From positions 8,557,001 through 8,621,000 of the forward strand of contig JAITYX010000007.1 in assembly GCA_021018815.1 (NCBI GenBank): a stretch of 64,000 bases of DNA, read 5' to 3'. This document shows, one piece after another, positions 13,080 to 25,898 of the stretch (its first letter is position 1; each line of letters opens with the position of its first letter). The notes under the pieces are model-generated. The model was given only the letters and a program-made list of their open reading frames with translations. It did not search any database and was not told where the DNA came from. A program made the position numbers and the translations under genes. This DNA is from Talinum fruticosum. Its lineage: Eukaryota > Streptophyta > Magnoliopsida > Caryophyllales > Talinaceae.

Positions 13080-13397
13080 TGGACTCTCTCTCTCTCTCTT
13101 TCTGCGTTTGTTTGAAATGGGGCTTAGGGGAGAGAGAGAGAAGGGTGGGAAAAACAGAGGAAGGACTAAGGAGAAGTAGCGAGGTGTAAGAGAGAGAAGA
13201 GCAACGTGGAGTGTTCTGCCCGGAGAAGCTGACCGGGTGACCGTCACCGACCAGGCATAGCTGCTTGGCTGACACTTGTCCATCTGTCCTTGACAAGGCT
13301 TTTTGAGTTTTTTCCTTCTCATCTGTCTGTTCTACTCGCCATCATCATCAATTTATTTACCCATCAAAAATATGCAATTATGCATTACACTAAATTA
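13080..13397 (-). promoter_or_regulatory. leader/proximal promoter of the PP2C gene
   Basis: Immediately upstream of the PP2C ATG are CT/GA-rich tracts (about 13082-13145 and 13185-13200), typical of a plant 5' leader. The long minus-strand frame that extends upstream of the ATG contains several in-frame Met codons, but its N-terminal part has no PP2C similarity. [18 protein letters not shown] was chosen because it leads straight into the conserved KCRERRKRR motif. Confidence 0.4.
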
Positions 13398-13823
13398 GGA
13401 CGTATTCGGTAAAATTAGTTGTTTTAATAATGGTTAGTTGTTTTAATAGATGTTACCTGTTTTATTAGTGATTAGTACATTCTTGACTAGTGGTTAGTGG
13501 TTAAATGTTCAACTAGTGATTTGAGATAAGTGTGTTCGATAATAGTAGTCTGTTTAATTAGGAGATTTGTATAAAATGACTTAAAAGGACATAATTGATA
13601 AAAGATTTTAGAAAATAAAAAGGAGAATTTTGAAAATTATGTGCAAACACTAGGTAGTGTTTTTGAAAACGTTACTTTGAGTAGCTTTTCAAGAACACTA
13701 GCTAAAACTCTACTCACTTATGTCAAACACTACTTTGCTGAACATTTACATTTTTAGATAAGTAGTATTTTACATTTTTCAAAACGCTAATCACTACCTC
13801 AAACACTATTATCGAACACACCC
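13398..13823. mobile_element. MITE-like element with TTCGATAA termini
   Basis: The left end reads GGACGTATTCGGTAA and the right end, on the minus strand, GGGTGTGTTCGATAA; a second copy of the motif, GTGTGTTCGATAATAGT, lies inside at about 13530. The AT-rich interior has repeated CACTA and TAGTG motifs in both orientations and no coding frame. This architecture fits a small non-autonomous DNA transposon. Target-site duplications are not clear, so the superfamily is open. Confidence 0.55.
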
Positions 13824-15566
13824 AATATTAAATCAACTCATATTAATAATATTCCTAATTCCTTACGTCTGAAAAATAAACACTTACTACAACAACTTCC
13901 CCATTTTCCATTATTATTTCATTTCAAGCTTAAGGGGAATATATTCCCTAATATTCAAGCTACTCACAAAAATATTACTATTTCTTCGAGAAAAACTCAT
14001 CCAATTTATCTACGTGCCTAACTTTATTATTTTTCTAAAAATTACAAAATTCGAGAAATATCAGGTATCTTTCTTTCTTTCATCATGTCTTTTAATTAAC
14101 GAGGTAAATCCATTGATTCTTTCATTTTGTTCACATAAATTATAAATAATAATACAATATAATTATACCACAAAGCATATGAAGACGGATTACTATATAT
14201 CTAACACCTCAGTCATAACTACTAGACTAATATCTTTTACAATAAAACTTTCTCAGAGTAACTTAATTTTGATGTTTTTATTATTCATAATTAAAACAAG
14301 TTTTATATTGTGTAGTATAAATTAGAATAAAATTTATTAATACCAAGGAAAGTTGTTATATTCTAATTGGCTTATGATGACAGCGAAGTATGGTTTTACA
14401 ACAGTGGGAGGGTTGAAATTCAAGTTCGTCATAATGAAGTATAACTATGATTATTGATAATAAACTGATAAATACAGCTTATAGAGTAGTAATTAAACTA
14501 GAACATGTTTTCTTTTTCTTTTTCCTTTTCTTTTAGAAGGGGGAGGGGGTTGTTTCTCTAAGAACCAGCCACATAAGATACGAGGGTGACAAAGGAAAGC
14601 AAGGAAAATCTCGTCACCGAAATCTTTCCCTCTCATTTGATTTGGACCGTTATGGTCCTCCTTGCAAGCCGTGCCACGTGAGATAGGACCCTCCGGCCCC
14701 ACACTTCTTACCCTCACAGTCCAAGTGACATTATAATAAGTCATATTCCTCACTCGCGACATTTTTTTGCCCTTTTCAGTCTTACATTTGGCCCATTTTT
14801 CCATATATAGCATGCAATGTTTTTTATTTTTTATTTTTAGGGTGCAAAGAACATTAAAATTAGTAGGAACAAAACGAGGAGTTCAGTGACAAGTCCAACT
14901 TAAATTTGGGTGGGTCGGCCTATTCACTATTGTTACTGGTCCAATTGACCCATTAAATTGATCGTACCAGTGGATTAATGCTCAACTATACTTGTTTGAA
15001 TTAATTGTAATAATGGTAGTTGTCAAATTTGTCTTAACCTTAATGTTTTTCATATCAATCTAAACTTAATTTGTTTTTGCATAATTTAAAATTAGAGAAG
15101 CAAAACTAACAAGTCGTTAATGATACGATACAAACCCTAGTTCTTATTTTATGCTACTGTTGACATAGACCAGTACATACAATTATCTGTCATCATGTGC
15201 ACAAATGCAACAGCAGAAGAGCACTTGAAGAAGTTGCATTATTAAAAATTTATTTAAAACAAAAAAAAAAAAAGAAATTGAAATACCTTCATTTTGTTGT
15301 GTTTATCCCTTCATTACTCATTCCTCCAGATCAAAAAATATAAGCTATAAAAATGTTTGATCTTTGGTTACAGTAGTGGATAAAACCCGAATTCCTGTCT
15401 AAATGCTCTCTCTTCATTTTTCCTCGACATTGACAAGACTATCAAAATGGAACAGCTAATCCTAGACGGAGAACAACAAAACAAAGACAAGCAAAATAAA
15501 CAAACTTAGCTTCAACCCTCCTACCACAAAATGCCTTTATTAAGCCAATTCAACAACCTCAAATTC
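13824..15566. other. intergenic, no gene seen
   Basis: AT-rich DNA between the PP2C promoter and the subtilase 3' end. The only frame of note (14493-14813, minus) is low-complexity at its end and matches nothing I recognise. The last few hundred bases probably include the subtilase 3' UTR. Confidence 0.5.
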
Positions 15567-18500
15567 TCACAGTGGAGGCAACCATGTCAAGATCACAGGA
15601 CTTCTCACTCTGTGGACACCATCTTTCCACGCGAGGTACCCAGCTTCAGGCCCCGGCTGCCTCGAAACTGTCTTGAATGTAACCTTATAAGACAGTTTCT
15701 GGTACTTTCTGGAGAACTTCAGCACATTTGGTTCGACAACAACCTTGGCACCCCTAAATGGGGTGACCCTTACATGGTAACTGGATACGGGTTGACCCAC
15801 ATTTGTGACGGTCCTCCGAACAGTTAAGCTAGTGATGCTTACATTCTGGGGGAAAACAGCTGATATAGCAGGGTAATTCAAGTCCCCTGGACTGGCCAGA
15901 GTGTTGTTCTTGCAAGCCCTGCTCGTGTTCTTTGAGAAAACCTTCAGCTGAATTGGAGATGGGTTTTGGGTACAAAGGAAGTCAAAATATTCTTGTGGGG
16001 TAATGTCATAAACCAATCCTGGGTTAAGAGCCCTAACAGGGTTTATATGACCCGCCCCATGATCATACGGGCTCGAGGGAGATTCAGATGCAGCATCACT
16101 CAAGGGTTTTCGGTTATTATCATGGATATAAGCTGTAGTCATAAGAGCAGATTTAATAGCTGCAGGACTCCACTCTGGGTGGCGGGACTTAATCAAGGCT
16201 GCCACCCCACTTACATGTGGGCATGACATTGATGTGCCTGAAAGTATGTTGAACTTGACCCTCCTTCGGTCAGCTGCCACACTGGAGGGGCCCGTAGCCC
16301 CAGTCCACGCTGCTAGGATGTTGACGCCAGGGGCCACCATGTCAGGTTTGAGGATTTCGAGGGACAGGATGTTGGGCCCCCTAGAGGAGAATGCAGCAAC
16401 CACGGGGAGGGCTTGATGCCTAGCCTAGTGCCAAGGAATGACAGTGTTGCTGAGGCATTTGGGTTTGTCATAGCATAGCGCTTGATCATGATGCCTTCCT
16501 TTTCTCCCACTGCCACTGCTGGGAGGAGGTGGCAATCAGCCACGAGCTCCTCCCCATTTGCGGCCGTGTTGGCCAGGATCATGCCAACACCACCTGCTTC
16601 CTTCACCACCTGACCCTTCTGGACCCGAGGGCTAATGCCACGGTCACATATCACAATCTTTCCGCTTACTTTCTTCCGATCAAGTGTACCTTTACAAAAT
16701 GGAACTCGAAAGATGAGTTGAATAAAATGTGTAGATGATTACATGTGGTTAACTGCTCATCTGATGGATATTCATCCGCATAAACATGAATTAGCAGTAA
16801 ATGGCTAAATGCCATCATATTCTACACTAAATTTACCTATTAATTTGACTCTGAAACTTTTACTTCAACTATAACATATAAACCACCTTGTTTTTTCCCT
16901 TTTTTTGGGGGGTGTCGGGGATCAAGTGTACCTTTACAAAAAGAAAAATGTAAGTTAATGTCTCTAAACCTACCTAGCTTAGGTAGCCCCATAACTACAA
17001 TAAAACTGGGGGTGGGGGTTTGGGGGCCTAGCAGGAATGATGAAATACATTATCGTGTATCGAAAACCTTAATCTTAATCATTAGAAGTCTAGGATAGTA
17101 CGAGTAGTTAACAAATAGACAATTTCTTTGTTCACCGCAGAAATACCCCCATTTATCATCCTAGAAATCTGTCTGGACTGATGTTTCCTTCTCAATAATT
17201 TCAAAGAACATCGAAAATTGAGAGGGAGGCCACTTGAAATTTTGGAGACTAGTGTTATTTCTTTCTATGCATGAAGCATCACTTTCTATTGCCCTTTTCC
17301 CCAAGTAAGATGACCCTATTCAAATTTCAAACTAATCAATTTTCGAGGTCTCCTGGCCCAGCTAGTTATAAATGCTTAACACCCAAAAAAAAAAATCTAA
17401 CATATATCGTCACCCAACTGTGATCTACATATTACAGCAAATAAGAGTGTGCACTAACTGTTAGTCACATGCATTCACCAGAGTTCACATACCAATTATT
17501 ACACTGACCTACCCAATTTATTGATTAATTCATTCCCATGGTGGATTAAGATAATTTTGATATTTTTTCATACCTTCCAAGCACAATGAACTCGGATCCG
17601 GAATCGATGAGTTACTCCCCAGATACACAACCGGGTACAGCTTCTCCGGGTCAAGCTTCATCCTCCCTTTGTAAATGGATACCCCTGTCACAGTCCTCCC
17701 AAGCCCCAGCCTCACTCGGGCCGGGAAATCCCTGTCCAATGTGCTGGCTCCTACGGTGGCTACCCACGGGGCCACATTCGTCAGGCTAACTGGACCAGGC
17801 CCACCGTTTCCTGCTGAGCACGAGATGAACACCCCTCTCTCCATGGCCCCGAACGTCGCTACCGACAGGCTGTCCCGGAAGTAGGACGACACTCCGCCCC
17901 CGAGCGAGATGGACAGCACGTCCACCCCATCGGACACAGCCTGGTCAACCGCCGACAAGATGTCCGAGCTGAAGCAGCCGCCCGCCCAGCACACCTTGTA
18001 GGCGGCCACCCGCGCCCCTGGGTGCATCCCCGAGCCGTGCCCGGAGCGTAGCCCAGCAGGCTCGCTCCGTGCACCACGGAGCCTGCCACAGTTGCTGCCG
18101 TGTGGGTGCCATGCCCGTCCTGGTCCCTAGGGGACTTGTACTCGGTTCCCTCATCAATCTTCCCAGTGGCCGCCTCGTACCCCTTGTAAAACACCCGGGC
18201 ACCCACAATCTTCCTGTTGCAGTGTCTGGATGGGTCGAAGGCCCGTCCCCCTCGCACTTGCCCTTCCACCGCGACGGGACCGGGCCCATCCCGGTGTCGT
18301 TGAAGCTCTGGCTCTCGGGCCAGATGCCAGTGTCTAGCACCCCGACGATCACGTCGTGGGCGGGGTTTTGGGCCCGGGGTCCGAGCTGGACCACAACTTC
18401 CTCACGGTTAAGGCCCAGGAACATTGGGGTCCTCGTAGTGTGGAGCTTGTAGATAATCTCGGGGAAGACGGCTAAAACGGCATGGTCTTCGGCCAATTGA

Positions 18501-18784
18501 GAAGCCTCTTCGTCGGTGAGGTGGGCTGCCAGACCATTAAAGGCGTTCTGGTAGGTATAGATGATTCTTTCTCCTTCACTCTCTTCTGTCAGAAATGAAT
18601 TGAGCTTGGAGGAGTACCAATCAAGATGGGTAGAGAAAACCAAAGGCATAGCGGAATTGTCCATTTGGACAATGTAAGTCTTCTTTGCTGTTGATGATGG
18701 TGATGATGCAAAACTCAAAGAAAACAAACAAGTTAGAGAGAGAATGACAGGAACCCATCTCAGTAATCGGGTTTCCCTACCCAT
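15567..18784 (-). CDS. SBT1.3: subtilisin-like serine protease, SBT1.3-like
   Basis: Two exons: 18784-17574 and 16689-15567, intron of 884 bp; about 778 residues, normal for plant subtilases. The start [11 protein letters not shown] was preferred over an in-frame ATG 36 bases upstream because it begins the signal peptide (hydrophobic core to about residue 26). Next come the I9 propeptide ([12 protein letters not shown] ... YKLHTTRTP), the catalytic domain with Asp in [11 protein letters not shown] (about 151), His in [16 protein letters not shown], oxyanion Asn in [13 protein letters not shown] insert ([20 protein letters not shown]), Ser in [11 protein letters not shown], and the fibronectin-III-like C-terminus ending VILTWLPPL. 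It is secreted and would process or degrade apoplastic proteins. Three one-base frame breaks (about 18247-18251, 18028-18031, 16404-16407), each in a C or G run, are best read as sequence errors. The neighbour is an AHG1-like PP2C, as in Arabidopsis. Confidence 0.93.
16678..16941. repeat. 22-bp direct repeat spanning the exon 2 acceptor of the subtilase
   Basis: The same 22 bases (ending GTGTACCTTTACAAAA on +) occur at 16678-16699 and 16920-16941. The first copy covers the 3' splice site and the first bases of exon 2; the second lies 242 bp further into the intron and carries an identical acceptor. The interval is AT-rich with no recognised element. Confidence 0.8.
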
Positions 18785-20778
18785 AATTTCCTGTATCCCC
18801 TCTCTCTGTCTCTCTCTCATTAGTGTGTTTTAAGAAAGAAAAGAAGGAGATAGACAAAAGGCAGAAGAGTGCCTAATTAAAGGGTGGAAATGAAGAGGGA
18901 GTTGAGGAGCAGGGGGTGTATATGAATGCCACCTTGAGGAAGGGTAATAAAACAAGGGGTGGTTGTATGCCATGAATGCAGAAGGAATGGCCAGTCCCAG
19001 TTGTGTATTAAATACTGGGTGGGAGTGAGCAAGTATGGTGGTGGAACTTAATTGGTATCATGCCCTGCCCACACCCTTCGTAATATCACTTGTTATGTTG
19101 CACAGATTTCAATTTTGTTTATGTACACGTATGACTTCTTATAAATTGATTAATAATACCATTATCATCGTATACACATATAGAAGAAAACAAAAAAACT
19201 AAAGTACACATGATGGACAAAACTTCAACATATCCAACAATAACTGCATGATATACATCTTTATTTATTTATTTATTGTTATTGAATTTGGTGAAAGTTA
19301 GAGAAAATAACACAATATAAATCAAACTCTTCTTTGAACCATGATGAAAATAATTTTTTATTAAGAAAGTATCTAAAAAAATTATCAAACAACTACATCA
19401 AAAATTAACTACCGACTAGTTAAAAAGTGTTTATTTCAAAAAGGATTTATCAACCCTTATTCAGTAAAATATTTTGAATTTATTTCCTTTTTGCATGTTT
19501 GTCGTGGCCCCATGGGGTAATATTGTGATTCACTTGATAGACCACCTCCAATCTTATGGTAACGTTTTGAAATCATGGGTCGAGAATTGTCCTAATTCTA
19601 TTATTAAGCTACCGACCTCTAATTGTTGCTTAATTGAAATTGTTTCTTAGTAACATTTCTCCTTCTTGGATCCAAAAAAAGCTACCGACCTCCATCATCT
19701 ATGAAATTACATGTAATTAACTAGCACCACATTTAGCCTAGATCTTTATTATCCTTACTTAAGATAAATTGTTATTTTTAATCGACACAAAATTCTTATA
19801 TTATTAAAATTAAAATATAATGGTATGCATGCATGCACCATACTTAATTTAAAAATATTTTTAAAATTAAAGTTATTAATAACTTGTATCGTATTCTAAA
19901 TGCGTCTAAATTTTTATTTTATTTTATTTTTTTGTGGGGGAAAAAGGGACAAGCCCCTAAATTAAACAGCGTAGACGATCTTTAGTTGGGCAGCCTGATA
20001 AAGATCTGTAACGGCGGTACTAGATTGCATCATCATCATGCATCATTAATGGAGAGGATCCTACGGTGGTGGTGAGATTTTTAAAGTATAATATGTGTGA
20101 ACGATGAGGTGATCGAATTTATAGCATTTATAGTATCTACTTTTTTTTGGGGGGATCTGTAATTGAATGGTCCATCGCTCGCAAATCACAAGATGGTGCA
20201 GAAGAAGGGTAATTAGTGCCTCGACTCTCTCCACTTGGAATTCCATTTTGGGCCCTCCCTCAAAATATCTATCTACTTTGCATGTCACGAGTTTCACAAA
20301 GCCAATGTCAACATTTGTCTTCGGCTTTGTTTCTTGATGATCACTATCTTACCGATAAGCAAGCTGCGGTTATAGTAAATCTAAGAAACGTGTCATTTAA
20401 TTTGGTTGGATTTGTCTGTTTAAAAAAATCTGGTTGAACTTACTCCTCAAATAAGTTAATCTTGAACAGAGAAATAAATTTAAAGAAATATGTGCAAATA
20501 GGACTCTTTTCGATTATATTTTAGTTAATTTTAATTTTGGGTTCACTTGGAATTAACTATTTTTTAAATATCATCTTAAGATTCAGATTATTCAATTAAA
20601 AATTTTGGATTAATTGTGCCAAGTTTAGTAATGGAACTTGGAGGAGCTGCCCACGTATTCAAAGCCTCTCTCTCTCTCTCTCTCTCTCGGGTTGGTCCTC
20701 TTATTCTTGGCTTTCTTACCTGGGCCGGGCCGACCCTACCCGCAGACAAAGAAATAACCCTCGAAAAAATTAAAAATC
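18785..20778. other. intergenic, no gene seen
   Basis: Upstream region of the subtilase followed by AT-rich DNA. A short TTTA repeat lies near 19260-19280. CT-rich DNA just before the subtilase ATG (about 18800-18825) is probably its leader. Two short plus/minus frames around 20060-20440 show no recognisable domain. A (CT)n tract of about 25 bp is at 20665-20689. Confidence 0.5.
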
Positions 20779-20860
20779 CGTCGACAGCAGGGTTCGAACC
20801 TGCGCGGGCGAAGCCCAACAGATTTCAAGTCTGTCTCCTTAACCACTCGGACATATCGAC
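20779..20860 (-). tRNA. trnS-UGA: tRNA-Ser(UGA)
   Basis: Reading the minus strand, the acceptor stem is GTCGATA pairing with TGTCGAC (one G-U pair), with G as discriminator at 20779. The D arm contains the A box (GTGGTTAAGG), the anticodon stem ACAGA/TCTGT encloses loop CTTGAAA with anticodon TGA, a long variable arm (GGGCTTCGCCC) marks a class II serine tRNA, and the T arm has GGTTCGAACCC. A T5 run follows the gene (minus strand, 20771-20778), a Pol III terminator. No intron is present. It is a functional-looking nuclear tRNA gene. Confidence 0.96.
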
Positions 20861-22061
20861 GCTTCTTGAATAAAATCTGCATACATTTCTATTTAATTAT
20901 TAATTAACCAAAATCCGTTCCAGTAACTTATTTATCTAAATAATTTCCATCCGAATATGCGAGTGTTAAAAACGGATCTAAACAAATGTTGATGAAAAAA
21001 GAAAAATGATTAAATTGTAAAACAAATCTCAAATATAAATATCACGAATCGTACAACCAAAATCTCAAATATCTTGATCATATGGAAAATGACTAATATT
21101 TACGAAAATGTCTCTTTTCATATTTATATGGAAAAATGGGGAAAAGGTAGACAAAAAAACATTTCACTTTGCCGCAATTGAGCGGGAGAAAGTGGAAATA
21201 CACGGGAATCACTCACATATACACCCCGTGAATGTATGCATGATTACTTCTTTTATTTGGCCATATCTATCTACAGCCAATTCAATCAATCTCCATCATG
21301 TTTCTTTTATTTGGTAATGTGTAGAATTACAAGAAAAATAATTTATTTATCTTGTTTAATCTTCTTGTTATAATAAACACACTCCTTCCCCTTTTCTTTA
21401 TTTCATTTGTCTTTATAATATCTAACATCGAATACAAATTAATATTTTATTATATAAGCATTGGACTTTTTCATTATGAATTTTGTCATGATTTAATTAA
21501 AATTAAATCATATACATATAACTTAATAAATTTTTTCTCCGTTATAAAAATTAATAAGCCATTTAAGTAATCAACATATAAAAAATATTCTGTTCAAAGA
21601 TAATACGCATTGTTGACTATATATATAAATTGCAACATTTCTTAAAAACAGTTATTAGAATATGTATTAATATAAAAATTTGAAATATATTTCATAGCAT
21701 TGTAACATTTTAAAATTTTTACGAAATAGACAATCATTTTTTTTTAATATTGGTCTCTATTTTCTTTGAATAATAGCTCAAGATGCTAAGAAGATAAAAA
21801 AAAAATCAACAAAATATCATTTTTCCATCCCTATTCCAAAAATGCTGCCATGTGATGCATCTTTTTAAATTTACAGAATTTGCTACTCTATACTAAGGTG
21901 AAAACATAAAACTTTTTGCTGCTTAAAATATGAAAATGCCACATCTATAACAATACAGGAAAGACCCAACCCAACACATCTTATCTTATGCCACCCCCAT
22001 ATTCCCCTCCTATATTAATATAACCAAAATGAGCAATGCATAAGACAGACTCAAATTCCCA
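20861..22061. other. intergenic, promoter side of the fucosidase
   Basis: Very AT-rich DNA with no supportable gene. The small frames near 21108-21570 are AT-rich translations without domain features. The ATATTAATAT stretch near 22013 could contain the TATA element for the fucosidase starting at 22062, but I cannot fix a transcription start. Confidence 0.45.
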
Positions 22062-24385
22062 ATGGCTAGTCCCTGGATTTCTCTGTTTTTTCACCTCCTC
22101 CTCCACCCACTTTCTTGGGCAAGTAATGCAAAATACCCCATCAAAAATCCCCAAGAAAATAACCCATCTGCAACACCACCACCCCTACCAATCCTCCCCT
22201 CCCATCATACTCCCAACTCAAATGGCAGCAAAGAGAGATCATCATGTTCTTCCACTTTGGTGTCAACACCTTCACTGACTCCGAATGGGGAACTGGGTCG
22301 GAGTCCCCTGCCATTTTCAACCCGACCCGGCTTGACACGGGCCAGTGGTTCGGGGTGGCGGCCGAGGCCGGGGTCTCACTGGCCATCCTCACGGCTAAGC
22401 ACCATGATGGGTTCTGCTTGTGGCCTTCAAAGTACACTGACCACTCGGTGGCCAAGAGCCCATGGAAAGATGGCCATGGAGATGTTGTTCACGAGTTTGT
22501 TAGTGCTGCTAAGGCTCATGGGGTTGATGTGGGCTTGTATCTCTCTCCTTGGGATAGACATGACAGGAGATATGGCCATGAGAAGGAGTATAATGAGTAC
22601 TACCTTGCTCAATTGCAAGAGCTTCTCAACAGGTAAGCCAGTGTATTAGTTAGTTTAAATGGTAATGTTTTTAGCCGATATATTAGATTTGAGCATTTCG
22701 TCATTTTGTATAATTTATCAAGAAAATGTGATTCATATCGGTAAGATGATTTTAGTTGTTTCCAGTAGTCAGCTGGCCATCACAACACCCTGTTTTTAAG
22801 TTCAGACCGAGTTTGATTTCAAATTATTCAAAAAGGATAATTCAATACTAGTAATCAGCTTTTTGCAAGCATACAAAGCCTAGGGGTGAACATACATTAC
22901 GAGGTCTTTATAAGATGGAGAAAATTTATCAATTATCGTTACCAGTAAGACAAAGAAATGCTAATTTCACAACAATTTTTCCTACCCCCCTCTTTGGTAT
23001 TGTAGGTATGGAAGCGTTAAAGAGATATGGTTTGACGGGGCCAAAGGAAAGAATGCACCAAACATGTCCTATTATTTCTGGGACTGGTTCGGCATGGTGA
23101 AGGAGCTCCAGAGCTCAATCAACATATTTTCCGATGCCGGTCCCGACGTTAGATGGGTTGGAAACGAACAGGGCTTCGCCGGGAGCACCTGCTGGTCCAC
23201 CATCAACCGGACGTCCTTGTCTATTGGCAATGCAAGCATTGTTGAGTAAGTGATTTGCGCACTGATCACTTCATTAATTATCATGAGTTTCTGTCAAACA
23301 AAAGACAAAACCTTTCTAGTTTGAAGGGATTGAGCACTAATTAACTTATGTTGAAATGTGGGGCTTCAGAACATGCCGCTTTGATAAAATTATGTCACTT
23401 CACTTTCATGCACACTTTGTTGGTAAGCAGTTGACCAAATATCGTATGTTAGGTAGAATGGACCATTTTTGTGACATATCTAATGCCATCAAAAACTATT
23501 TAAACTGAGATTTTTTCAAGACAAAGTTGATATGTGTTAGTTTCATATCGATTTTAATGATAAATTTATGAAATATATAGCCAACATAAGTTCAAAACAA
23601 GCTCTAGAAAATGCGATGACATTGACAAGATAATCTCATGTTTAATTTGGTTTCAGTAGGTTTCCTTTGTGGGCAGTGGAAGAAGGTCCATCACACTAAC
23701 TTCAATACACAATGCAGATATCTCAGCACTGGAGATCCTAAGGGAACAGATTGGTTGCCACCAGAATGTGATGTTTCGATTCGACCGGGGTGGTTTTGGC
23801 ATAAATCTGAAAAACCCAAGGAGTTGAGTGAACTGTTAGAGATATACTACAATTCCGTGGGTCGAAATTGTGTCTTGCTCCTAAATGTGCCTCCAAATTC
23901 CACCGGCCTAATATCTGAAATCGATGTCCATCGGTTGAGAGAGTTTCGCAAGGCAATCAACACAGTCTTTTCTGAAAATTTGGCGAAGAATTGTTTGATA
24001 AAGGCAAGTAGCCAAAGAGGAGGCAATGGGAGTGATTTCAGGCCAGAAAATGTGCTAGACGAAGACCACTTATGGACCTATTGGGCTCCTAGTGAAACCA
24101 ACGACCATGGTCAATGGATCGAAATAATAGGGGAGACGAGGGGTTGAGATTCAACATGATCATGATCCAAGAGGCGATTGGGCTCGGCCAACGGATCAAA
24201 TGGCACAAGATATACGTGGACGGGAAGCCGGTTGCGAACGGGACGACGGTGGGGTACAAGAGGCTTCATAGGGTAGGATATAGGGGTTACCAATTCATGC
24301 CAAGAGGGTGAAAATCAAGGTAGTTAAGTCAAGGGACTTGCCCTTGATATCTTCCATTGGGTTGTTTTTGGACCCTTATTGGTAG
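22062..24385 (+). CDS. FUC1: alpha-L-fucosidase, GH29 (FUC1-like)
   Basis: Three exons: 22062-22632, 23006-23245, 23718-24385; about 493 residues, close to the plant FUC1 length. A signal peptide (MASPWISLFFHLLLHPLSWAS) is followed by a Pro/Asn-rich linker and the GH29 barrel: MFFHFGVNTFTDSEWG, LAILTAKHHDGFCLWPS, VDVGLYLSPWDRH, then EIWFDGAKGK, whose Asp is in the position of the GH29 nucleophile (about residue 200). Exon 3 carries STGDPKGTDWLPPECDVSIR, WFWHKSE, NCVLLLNVPPN and a C-terminal beta domain. Plant FUC1 removes alpha-1,3/1,4-linked fucose from glycans in the apoplast or vacuole (family knowledge). There are three one-base breaks: C run at 22196-22199, G runs at 24130-24133 and 24283-24286. 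The stop at 24383-24385 is reached only after the last correction. The early stops in single frames are therefore not believed. Confidence 0.92.
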
Positions 24386-25898
24386 CTTTAAGAGGGTCCG
24401 ACTTCTTCTGGTTTAAAGTGCAATTTACTACCAGAAGGCAATAAAATGTCTCGTGAATTATTGGAGCAAATGTGGGACGTGGGCACTTTTTGTTTTGTTT
24501 TAGTGCAGTGGAAGGCCAAAATGTCCAAAAGGGTTGGCACAATCACTGTCAGGGTAGCCTTTGTAAGATTCCCATGAGTGGTGGGGGTTTGATTGGGAAA
24601 TCCATGAAAGGGAATGCAAGGATCGAGAACTTCAATTGTGCTTCAAACTTGGTAAAATGATGGGTGGGTCAAAAAAACAAAAGAGGGAAAAAATAAATAA
24701 CAAGTAAAGCAAAAGAATTTGGACAATAAGCCAACCCCAGCCCATTAGTTGGCTCCCTAGTAGACCCAATTTAAGTTGAGGATTGGACTATGCTAGGTCA
24801 AGATGGGGAAGTAGAAGGCTCAATGGCTTAAGGCCTTTAAAGTTAAAAAAAAAAAAAAAAATCTAACAGACTCTGACATTATATGAGATTTAATGGTACG
24901 ATGGCTTATCTAAACGTGAATATTTGGTTTATTATATATAATGAATAGTATACAAAATAAGTTATATATATACCCCCATATATATTTCTCTATTAGTAAC
25001 AACTGATGAGTAATTTTGATTCCCTATTCAAAAGTTTAGTTTAGCTTAACAAAGGGAGGAAAAAACAAAATAAATCAAGTTGATGTTGCTATAGTTACTT
25101 CATCAAAGTTTAAATGCATAAATATTAAGTTTGGATTCATCATATATTCAACAAAATTAATAGAATGGTAAATTAGATGATTATGATTATTTTATTTGTA
25201 ATTTTAAAATTAAAATGCACATGAATAAACATGAATTTTGATATTGCAACTTAATAAAATAAATGTGTAAGTGTTGTCAAAACAATGTTCATTACTATAA
25301 CTTACAAATGTTCACTGATAATATGAGACAATACTCGTCAATTATTAAATAAAAATTGACATTGATGTATATATGAGAATGCAACAATAATCGGTAATCT
25401 AAGTATTAGATGTTACAAATACAAAAATTTCCTACAAGCTTCAGCATTTTGTAAATGTTCAATAAAAAAAAATCAAATTGTAATTATACACTAAAAATTA
25501 AGATACTATACAACAAATGTCAAACTATTAAATATTTTCAAAATATTTATCGTTATCTTGAAACGTTCACTGCTATGTCTAATAAAATTTCATTTTGAAA
25601 CAATTTTCATCAACAAATTTTACAAATATCATTAATAAAATAAACAAATGTTCATCAATTACTAAAATAAATAAGTGCTCATCAATTACTAATAGGAAAA
25701 ACAAAAATAATATAGTTTAAGAAATGTAATTATAACTCTGAAATAGCTAAACCTAATATATTATCATATCTAAGACTTGATTCTAATAATGTTTTTCCTT
25801 ATGTTCTCTCTCTTCATCCTCTCTAAACCTTAATTATGTATCTACTTTTTTTTCTTTTTAAATTATTAGAGCTACTATTGACTTAGTTACAGACCAGT
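24386..25898. other. intergenic, AT-rich, no gene seen
   Basis: This is downstream DNA of the fucosidase (probably 3' UTR in the first 200-300 bp), then strongly AT-rich DNA with scattered A runs. No coding frame, inverted repeat or RNA gene was recognised. Confidence 0.5.

Noticed and set aside
17586..18452. Plus-strand frames opposite the subtilase exon 1
   Set aside because: Mirror frames caused by the GC-rich coding strand; they follow the codon pattern of the real minus-strand gene.
15567..18820. Calling the subtilase a pseudogene because of three frame shifts and early stops
   Set aside because: All catalytic residues, splice sites and the full C-terminus are conserved, and every break is one base in a homopolymer, as in the neighbouring genes.
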